Assembly (NCBI RefSeq): GCF_000003195.3
Contig: NC_012870.2
Coordinates: 36,024,741 to 36,088,740 of the forward strand
From: Sorghum bicolor
Lineage: Eukaryota > Streptophyta > Magnoliopsida > Poales > Poaceae
Direction of reading: 5' to 3'
Length of the DNA stretch: 64,000 nucleotides
The notes below the pieces were generated by a model. That model was given only the letters and a program-made list of their open reading frames with translations. It was not told where the DNA came from and did no database searches. Made by a program: the position numbers and the translations under genes. Numbering within the stretch: the first letter of the stretch is position 1; the number at the start of each line of letters is the position of its first letter. Below are positions 36,152-45,070 of the stretch, one piece after another.

Positions 36152-37975
36152 TGAAAGCCCAAGTTTGCTTTTGGTAATTAATGACACCAAGTTGCTAATG
36201 CTTTGTGTTCAAGTAATTTGAGTTAGGCATAGCAACACATTTGAAGAAGGAGCAATGTGACATGAGTGGTGGACACATGGTCATAAAGAGAGAAGGCATG
36301 AAGTGGAGATCATGGTGATGGACAAGGAGTAAAGTGATCAAGGCAAAGGTATAAACATAGGATTTTGCTTTTGCCGGTCTAAGATGAGTAGAGAAGTGAT
36401 TGACCGGATTTAGGATAGATAGCCATACTATAAAGAGGGGAAATCTTTAATTGCAATGGTTATCTAGTGCCACTAAGTGTGAGTCTCATTTGCATATACC
36501 TAGCGCTTAGTGACGTGGTGAGTTGCATGAGAAAGCCTATAAAAATGTTTGTAAAATGCTAACACACATGCACATGGTGGTGTACACTTGGTGGTGTTGG
36601 CACATTTGCAAAGGAGAAGGTGTTGAAGTTGATTTTGATCAACTTGGAGAAGAGAAAGAGGCTTTTCGGTGTTCTCCGGACATTAGAATGGCTTTTAGAT
36701 TGAAATACTGCTTTGATCCATTATGACTTGGATTGAGTATCCATATGGACTGTATAGCCCTCTGAGTAAGCTTTCCAAAATGTCCAAGATCATCGAGTTC
36801 GGAGTTCGGAGCTAAAAGTTAGCATCCTAACAAGGTTTGAGTTGGTTCTGAAAATGCAGGACCGGAAGTTCCGTTGGAACTTCCGGTGGGACTTTTGGTG
36901 CCTGACCGGAAGTTCCGGTCAGCCTGACAGGAAGTTCCGGTTGGGCTGTGAGAGATGCGCTCGCATTTGAGAAAACACTTTTGGTGTCTGACCGGAAGTT
37001 CCGGTCCATGACCAGAAGTTCGGTCCATAACCGAAAGTTCCGGTCCGTGAATGGAAGTCCGCATAGGAGCCTTTGCGCATGGTCTCGCGTGTGAGGATTC
37101 ACTATCGGTCTCTGACCGGAAGTTCCGGTGGAACTTCCGGTGGGTCCGAGTCTCTCACAACGGTCAGATCTGCTTGGATCGAGGCTCCAACGGTCAGATC
37201 TGGTCGGACCGGAAGTTCCAGTCCCAGGCACCGGAACTTCCGGTGCCACACTATAAATACTCGTTTCCCTTGTTTCTAACCGGGGACTTCATATAGAACA
37301 CATTTTCTGACTTCCGGTGGCTCTTCTAAAGAGTAAAGAAAGCTCTCTCGTCCTTCTCTCTCACTCCCAAAGCTTTGTGCTCCATTCAAGTGAGAGATTG
37401 AGCTCTAGTGATAGATCTGAGAGCTTCAAGAGCATCTCTTCCCTCTCCTCTCCATCCCCATAGCTTGGTGTTCTTTGGTGAGAGGATTTGGGAAACCCTA
37501 GTGTCGTGCATTTGTGATTTCATTCTTGTGGCACTAGGTGGTGATTGCAAGTGTGGATTTCTTGTTACTCTTGGGTGTTTCCCGACGCCCTAGACGGCTT
37601 GGTGCAAGGGAGGTGTTGAGCTCGTGATTGGAGATTGTTTCGGGCCTCACCAAGTGATTTGTGAGGGGTTCTTGAGCCTTCCCCGTGGGAGATCGCAATT
37701 GGCTACTCTAGTGGATTGCTCGTGGCTTGGAGGATCCCCATCTTGTGAGTGGATGTGCGGCACCCGCTGAGGGTTTGGCTTTGGATTGCCAATTAGCTCG
37801 TGATCCATCAAGTGGGTGTATCGCCACAACGAGGAGTAGCTTGCCGGGAAGCAAGTGAACCTCGGTAAAAAGTCCTGTGTCATCTCTTGCCGAGGATTCT
37901 CTTGTGATTGTGAGTGATTGGTTGAATATATCTCTACTCTACAACGTTGGTATAACAATCACTCTCCACTCCTTG
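36152..37975 (+). repeat. Copia 3' LTR, left part
   Basis: Begins TGAAAGCCCAAG and matches the 5' LTR until element D inserts at 37976. It retains the palindrome cluster and TATA box. The last five bases, CCTTG, are the D target site. Confidence 0.9.
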
Positions 37976-38981
37976 TGTCGGTGTTTTCCCCCGGGGGGTC
38001 ACACCAACGAGTAAATTTGTATGCGTGCTCCCTTTCCCGGATGGTGATGCAAGAAGACACAGAGATTTATCCTGGTTCGGGCAAGAGAAGGCCCTACGTC
38101 CAGCGGGGGGAGAGAGTTTGTATTATCTTGCACCTAAGTGCTTGTACAGGGGCGAATACAAGCGTGGTATGAAGTGTGGAGCTCTACTACGTATGAGCGT
38201 GGTCTTGTGTCGTCCTCTCCCTGTTCTATTCCTGAGTCCCTCCTTTTATAGTTCCAAGGAGGGACCTAGGGTACATGTATAGGTGTAAGAATAGGAGTCG
38301 ATAGCAGCATGGAGCGCTGACCTACTCGAGGCTTCCGTACCGTCCTGACCTCGAGCCGTCCTGTCTTAATAGCCTGGTGATGATCACGCGTGCCCCTGCA
38401 TTCTGCTCTGTGCGCCGTCTTGGATTGGTTCGGCGGATTCACGCTTATATGGCTCGGCGGCAAATCCGGCGGAGCGGTTACGGCGTGGTCAGTCGATGCC
38501 CGACTCGTCTCCAGGAAGGAGCCTGGTGAAGTCGAGGGTCGGACGCCGTACGAGGCGTCGATATCTGGAGCGCTGACCTTGGGTGTCTCGAGGGGGTCCC
38601 GATTAGACGTTCCATCCTTGTTTCCCGCGTCCTGACACGCCCTGGGTCGTTCGGTGGGAAGGCTGCAAAAAGAACGATGGGACAGAAGCCTGTTCCCTAT
38701 CACGCCTCCCGTGACCCGTGTGTTAGGTGGGGAAGCGTCAGGTGCATTAAATGCCCTGGCTCTCGTGCGCGCGTCAGGCGGCGGACAGTGTCCTTGCGCT
38801 CGACGCCTCTCGGTTCGCTCGAGCCCGCTTCCGTATTCGACGGCAGTTGTCGCTCGAGCCCTGACCGATTCGCTCGACGCTATTTCCGTCTTCGAGGCTG
38901 CGGCCGTCGATGGCCGCGCGTGTGTACGGATGGTCTCGTTATACGCATTGGTGAGGGTACCCCTTGTTGATACCCTCGACA
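37976..38981 (-). repeat. Element D 3' LTR
   Basis: 1006 bp, partner of 48048-49053. Rich in TCGAG/CTCGA. The sequence just inside (minus strand GACTCGGTGGCTAC before the LTR) is a poor polypurine tract. Confidence 0.95.
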
Positions 38982-39915
38982 GTAGCCACCGAGTCTTCAT
39001 TCGAGCGCTGGCGCTCGAGTGGAGACTTTCGTTTTTACGGTCGAGCTTCCACGGGGGCGTGCGAGCGACCCCGCGGGGGTAGCCCCCGAGCCCTCGAGGG
39101 AGTATTTAACTCCTTCGAGGGTTATTTTGCCAAATTTGCAGAAACGCTGTCAACACCCGTGGTGGAAGGTTCTGTTCGACTTTGCCTTGCGTGGAGGTTT
39201 CGACGTACTCTCGATAGAGCGAGCGTCTTCCACCCCAGATTGAGTTCCTAGCGGGTAGTCCAAGTGAGAACCTGTGCCCCTTTCGAGGGGGTCAGCTGTA
39301 GCCCGGAGGCGTCCTCATAAAGCAGGGTCGACGTGGTCGGGGATACCGGTCTCATTCGATAGAGTCCAGCGGCTCGATGCCTCCCTTCGGGGGAATTCCT
39401 CTCGACTGTCTCGACCCTACCTTGGACATCGCCAGCGAGTCCTCGAGGCGGGCCTCGATTTTCGACCACTCGCTGGGGATCCCTGACTCTTGGTGCTCGA
39501 GATCGGCTGTCGAACCCTTTCGACGGGCCAGCCATCGACCTCTCGAGACTATCGTGGGCGCATACCTTGGCTTACGAAGTAAGGAAGCTGTCGTGTCGGT
39601 TCGTCTTTCTGCCCGTTGGGCGCACCTTTTGAGGTAAGTGACGTTGCGACACTGTATCGGCGGGGAATTCGGAGCGTCCGGCCTGTGAGGAGAGAAAGGA
39701 CCGTTAGACGGCGCATTTATGGGGGGAGTTACCTCATTTATCGGATCTATCCGTCGGTTGGCCGCTATCTATAAATACGCCGTGGCGTTGCTCCATTCTT
39801 TCTTTCCCCTTCCGTCCTCTCGCCTTCGTCTTCTCGCTGCCTTTGCTCTCTTCCTTCCTCCACGCGCGCGTGCACCCCCTCGAGCGGTAGTGAATCCACC
39901 ATCCTTCCAACCAAG
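38982..39915 (+). promoter_or_regulatory. Element D antisense-gene promoter region with TATA box
   Basis: GC-rich, with dense TCGAG/CTCGA motifs (about fifteen between 38982 and 39640). TATAAATA at 39770-39777 lies 139 bp before the ATG of the antisense gene, followed by a pyrimidine-rich leader (39785-39860), the normal layout of a plant pol II promoter. It points away from the 3' LTR and opposite to the genomic RNA. Confidence 0.6.
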
Positions 39916-42177
39916 ATGCCTGTGAGGCTTGTTGCCACCGACGACTGGCGTCCGTCGTTGATGACGGACCGCCGTCTGCTAGAGCTCGAGAACGAAGGGC
40001 TCTTGCGCCGCCGCACTTCGCAGTCTTCGCCGGAGTGGATCGCGCCGCCGGCGAGTCACAGGGAGCCCCAGCCACCCGAGGGCTATGTGGTGTCATTCGC
40101 CAAGTTCCACCGCCATGGCTTGGGTGCTCCCCCGAGTCGCTTTATGCGGGCCCTCTGCTTCCACTATGGAGTGGAGCTCCAGCATTTTTCCCCGAACGCC
40201 ATCACCGTCGCGGTGGTCTTCGTCGCGGTGTGTGAGGGCTATCTGGGGATGATGCCCCATTGGGATCTATGGCTCCACCTCTACAGGGGCGAACTTTTCA
40301 ACGCCCCCACCGGAACCACCGGCGTGAGGAAACCCGTGCGGGCCGGATGTCTCAACCTGGTGTTGAAGACGAAGAAGACGGAAAGGCCGCGCGAGTACAT
40401 CCCGGTGGGGCTGTCGTCGAACCATGCTGGGTGGGACTCCCAGTGGTTCTATCTGAGAAACGACGACGGTCTCTTCCCCGCCTACACGGGCCGTCTGATC
40501 TCGGAGCGCCCAGACAACTGGACGTATGGCGTCGTCCAAGAGCACCAGTCGCGGCTTGACCCCCTCCTCGACGCCATGAAGAAGCTGCGCCTGGAGGGCT
40601 TGTCCACCGCTCTCATCCTCTCTGTCGTCCATCGTCGGAGGGTCCTTCCCCTGATGTCTCGGCCGTTGAGGATGGACGAAATGGGGCCGGGCGTCTCGTC
40701 CCGGGATCTCGAAGCTTGCCGGATGTCCAACATGGCTCTGGCGGACGATGAAGTCGCCGCCCGGGTCAGGGCGGCCATCGCCGGCGACTTCAAGTCGCAG
40801 CACGTCAACGGCTTCCCCATGAGGCCTGATGAAGGCTCGGTCGATCTGGTATGTTTTCTTCCTCGTGGGTAGCCTTGACTCTGGGTTCCTTTTACACCCC
40901 CTTTTTCTAAGTCTACTTTTTACGGTGGCAGGGGCGGATCGACGTTCGATCCTCGAGGCCCCCGGTGAGGGAGGACGAAGTCGACCGCGACGCGCGGCGC
41001 CGGTCCGCCGAGAAGTCGAAGTCCATCAAGGACTCTAAGAAGAAGGGGGAGAAGAAGAAAAACCTCGACCGGCAAGCCTTAGAGGCGCGCCGGTCCAGGT
41101 CCAGGCAGAGGGGAGAGCCTGAGGAAGAGTCCCCCAACGAGAAAGATGACGACGATGACGAGGAAAGTGAGGACTCCGAGGGGATGGCGTCTCGTCTTGA
41201 CCGGATCCTCGGGGGTCCATCTCAAGGCGACGTCGACGCTCCTCGGGCGGAAGCTCCGACGGGTGGCCCAGGCGGATCCTACCGTCCTCGCGCCGATACC
41301 CCTCCCGCGCCCAAGGTCAGCCAAGTCGTGCCGCGCCCTCCCCCGGCGCTCAGGGAGAGCGGTCATGCCAGGCCCCAAGCGACGGGGCCACTGACCCGCG
41401 ATCGCGCAGCGGCCTCCGAGAAAGGAGAGGTCGGCTACAGGAGCGCCAGTCCCGGCGCCCGTCAGGCGGGAACTGACGCACCTAGGCCAGCGCCTGCCCT
41501 CGAGGGGCCTGGAGCCCTGACGCGGGGTGGCTCGAGGCCCACCGGTCGGGGCGGAGGGAGGCGAGCTGTTCTCCCCGTGGGGTAAGCCTTCTCGATGCTG
41601 TGGCTTTTGTCTTCCTGTTCCTCTGCGTTTGCTCATATACCGATCTTTTCTCAGGCTAAAGCGGACCCTCGAGCAGGCCCAGCCATCCATGGCAAAGAGG
41701 CTCAAAACGGGCGCCGCCTCCAAGGGACCAGGTTCGTAGTTTATTTCTGGGCCTTGCGATGTTCTTGTGTCGGTTATTACAACGTCTGACCTTTTTACCC
41801 TTTGTTTTGTAGGCTCCTCCAGTTCCCAACCTCCAGCCGGCGTCGAGAGGGCTCCGTCTCGTCCCGCGCCTACTCCGTCGCTGCCGACTTGTGATGAGGC
41901 GCCCCAGACGCAAGCGTCAGAGGGAGCCCCCGATCCCCCTAGATTGGGGGTCGAGGGGGAACCCATCACCATCAGCGACACGTCTGATGGTGACAGAGCG
42001 TCTGGGGGTGCCCGCCCCATGGAGGAGGAAACGTCGACCCCTCATGTCGAGGGATCAACTCCCTGGCCCGCCGGCCTCCGCACCCTCGAGGAGCAGAAAA
42101 AGAAGAGGGAGGGGGATGAACAGTGGGAGTGCGAGGCGGCGCGGCAGCCATAGGAGCATGAGGCACAGCAACAGCAG

Positions 42178-42215
<38 letters not shown>

Positions 42216-44242
42216 ACCGCAGGAGCAACCGCAGCAGCAGCAGCAGCAACCACCGCAGCAGCAACAGCAGCAGCAGCAGGCGGGCCAAGAGGAGGGACCG
42301 CTCGAGCCTCCGCCCCAAGGTCCGGCCCAGCCAGTGCCACCGGAGCCGCAAGAGCTCGGCGAGGAGGAGGACCTGCCGGTGTACGGCCCCCCAACCCCGG
42401 CATGGCTCCTCCCGGGGGCACCTGCTGCGATCCGGGCAGAGCCGGGGCGAGCGGATGGAGTGGTGGCGCTCGCCTGCCTGAAGCGCATGCCCCCCGACCC
42501 CGAGTCCGATATCAAGAGGACAATTTACGGCATGGACGGGATCGCCCCAGGGTTCCTCCGGGAACGTCGGGCGTGGGAGGACCGCTTTCCTTCCGAGGAG
42601 GATGAAATTGGGGCATCGGGGACCAAGGATGGAACCTGGAAGACGGTGGACGACGACGGACGGTTCCCATGCCTCGTCGACCTGTTCCTGCGCCATGGGG
42701 GCTCCCTCGAGACCGTCGAGGGCCTCATCCGCGGCGTTAAGGCGCGGGCTGACCGGGAGATGGAGCACTGGTGCCCCGACCGCATCCGTATCCGGGCCTC
42801 CAACGACCCGTCTGAGCCCGACATCTTCCTCGACGATCGGAAGGAGGCGGAGAAGTGGGAACACGTCGAGGAGCTCCGCCTTTGGATGAAGCATGTGGTG
42901 GGGCTCCTCTCGGACGTTATCAACAACGGGCTCGGCCCGGCTTATTTCGTAAGTGTTTCTCGAACTCCAATCCTCATGGTGCTTTCTAGTTTCTGTATTC
43001 TAATCCATCCGACCCTTGATTCGCAGGATATGAAAGAGACCTCCCGCATCAAGTCTAGCTTCATACACGCCACGAGGGGCGGTTGGGAGCAGCTCCCCCT
43101 CCTCAAGGATCAACTCCTCGAGTCGCAGGAAAAGCTCCTTAAAGCTTACAAAGATCTCATAGCACTCGAGGAGGAGAAGAAGGCGAGGGAGGCTGCTTTG
43201 GCTGAGGCCCGAGAGGCCTCGAAGAAGGCGGAGGAGGAGACGATGCAGCTAGGAGCGGGCTCTTACGGTCGAGGAGGCCGCGTCCAGAGCCTGTGAGGAG
43301 GCCCTGTCCTACAAGAGCGTTATCGCGGATCTGGACAAGGAGAAGGGCCTCCTTAAATCCGACCTGGACTCTCTCCGAGAGTCCTTCCGAAAGATGAAGG
43401 TGGAGCATGTGAACGGCGAGGTCGCTAGGGGCGCCGCGGAGGAAGCCAAGAAGAAGGCCCTTGAAGATCTCGAGGCGGAGCGGGCTCGATCCCGCAGTCT
43501 CTCTAACGACGTCGAGCGTCTGAAGGGAGAATTGCTGGAGAAGAGTGGGGCCATTGCTCAGGCTGGCAAGGCGATCGAGGATCTCCGCGTTGCCAACACC
43601 GAGCTGGCACGCTCCAACAAAGAGATCGAGGGGGCCAACACCAGGCTGGTCGGCGAGAACACGGCCCTCGAGGAGACCGTACGCGGTATGTTTCCTCTAT
43701 CAGATTTCTTTTTCCGAGGTGTGCTTAGTTTTTCCTAAGGTCTCTTTGTATTGGCTTTTACAGGGCTCAAGGACGAACTCCTGGCCGCCCAAGCCGAGGC
43801 TCGCAACGCCAAGGCTCAGCTCAAGGCGGAGGTTGCTTTGAACCGTCGAGTGCGGACGGCGATAAGTGATCTCTCGACCTCTTGGGAGGTCGAGCCTATG
43901 GATGAGTCGAGGGAGGACGCTCGAGGCGACGCCCTGGTCGACCAGTTGTGCTACATAGGCGCGACGCTGCGAGATCGGGTGCGGGACGCCCTCCACATCG
44001 GGGTGAAGCGGGCGATGGCGGTTGTCTGCTCGGGCTTCTCCTACGACATGGAGGTGGTGTCCCATGGCTTCGTCACCGACATCTCCAAGACCGACGCGGA
44101 GAACGAGGAGAGGCTCCATGCCTTGATCGACGACGCGGAGGCTCCTGGGGAAAGGTTGGCCAAGCTTTTCGAGCCTGAGGTGCTCCCTCCTGAGGCTAGC
44201 TCGGGCGGAGGCGAGGGCGGTGAGGATCGTGCCGCGGACTGA
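39916..44242 (+). pseudogene. Element D antisense gene: PF04195-like protein with poly-Q and coiled coils (nearly intact)
   Basis: Exons 39916-40848, 40932-41581, 41655-41731, 41813-42948, 43027-43685 and 43764-44242; every intron is GT-AG and the reading phase is kept across junctions. About 1300 codons. Exon 1 has the 'putative gypsy type transposon' domain (PPEGYVVSFAKFHRHGLG, NAITVAVVFVAVCEGYLG, PHWDLWLHLY). Exon 2 is Lys/Arg/Glu/Asp-rich with a likely nuclear localisation signal; exon 4 has a poly-Gln tract and a conserved domain (KRTIYGMDGIAPGF); exons 5-6 form coiled coils (LEDLEAERARSRSLSNDVERL). Two defects: TAG at 42151-42153, probably from a Gln codon, and a frameshift near 43247. 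Proteins of this type are common beside gypsy elements in grasses; their function is unknown. Confidence 0.75.
42155..42290 (+). repeat. CAG/CAA repeat (poly-Gln) in the antisense gene
   Basis: About 45 mostly CAG and CAA codons with some Pro and Glu, read as Gln in the antisense-gene frame. It begins just after the in-frame TAG. Confidence 0.85.
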
Positions 44243-44807
44243 GGCCTACGAGCCTGCTCAGGGCGCCTGAGGCCCCTTGTACGATACTTTGTTAATTCTG
44301 TGGGTAACTGATGTTGTATCACTTTCGTAATTGTTAAATGCTTATTTTGTCTTTCCGCTTGATGCTTTCGTTTCTCTTTGCGCCTACGTTTGTATCCCTT
44401 GCTCGATTTTTCGTAAAAGACCACCTTGATCACTTCAATGGTGGGGAAGTGAGTAGAGTTTCCGTAGCCCGGGGGCGTAGGAGTTCTCCAGCTCGTTGTC
44501 CCTCGGCCTTTGAGGGGCTCGAGGCGCCTTAGCTACTTGAACCGTGCAAGGTTTACTACGTAAGAAAAGAAAACTTCTTGGTTTTTTCGATACTCGGGGG
44601 GGGGGGTCGTCCCCCTGGTAGCCCCCGAGGGGGTGCTGACTATGATGGGTCATAGTCGGCGCCCCCTTTTAACGTCGAGATCGTGACTTATTAATCTTCT
44701 CGGCACAAAGAAAGAAGAATTGTTTCGAGGGAAGGACTTTATTTATTCATTCATTCGTTTACAAAGTCTTGGTACAAAACGTAAGCAGGAACATAAGTTT
44801 AGAACTT
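44243..44807. other. Element D spacer between convergent genes
   Basis: Non-coding. Contains an 11-G run (44596-44606) facing a C-rich stretch, and AT-rich segments after both stop codons that could serve as transcript ends. I do not see the GCCGATA hairpins of elements A, 2 and 3. Confidence 0.5.
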
Positions 44808-45070
44808 CTAGGGGTAGAATCGACGTAGCTGTTCGATGTTCCATGCGTTGGTGAGAATTGCCCCCTTTTCGTCCGCCAGCTTGTACGTTCTCGGCTTCAG
44901 GACCTCGGCCACCACGTACGGACCTTGCCAAGGCGGAGTCAGCTTGTGGCGTCCCTGATTGCTTTGCCGGCGTCGTAGGACTAGGTCGCCCACGTTGAGG
45001 TCCCTCTTGCGCACATGCTTGTCGTGGTAGCGTCGAAGCCTTTGCTGATATCTGGCAGAGTTGAGGAGGA
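44808..45070 (-). pseudogene. Element D integrase C-terminal remnant
   Basis: Minus-strand frame with RYQQRLRRYHDKHVRKRD, GDLVLRRRQSNQGRHKL and PPWQGPYVVAEVL, ending at TAG 44808-44810. This is the C-terminal DNA-binding part of a gypsy integrase. It is joined near 45070 to the end of protease, in a different frame, so RT, RNase H and the integrase core have been deleted. Confidence 0.85.

Noticed and set aside
38266..39000. 244-codon minus-strand frame covering most of the D LTR, repeated at 48338-49054
   Set aside because: It lies wholly inside the LTR, has no domain, and reflects GC-rich sequence without stops.
42042..42515. Long minus-strand frames rich in Cys, Leu or Ala opposite 42040-42890
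   Set aside because: They are the reverse readings of the CAG/CAA tract and the GC-rich exon of the element D antisense gene.
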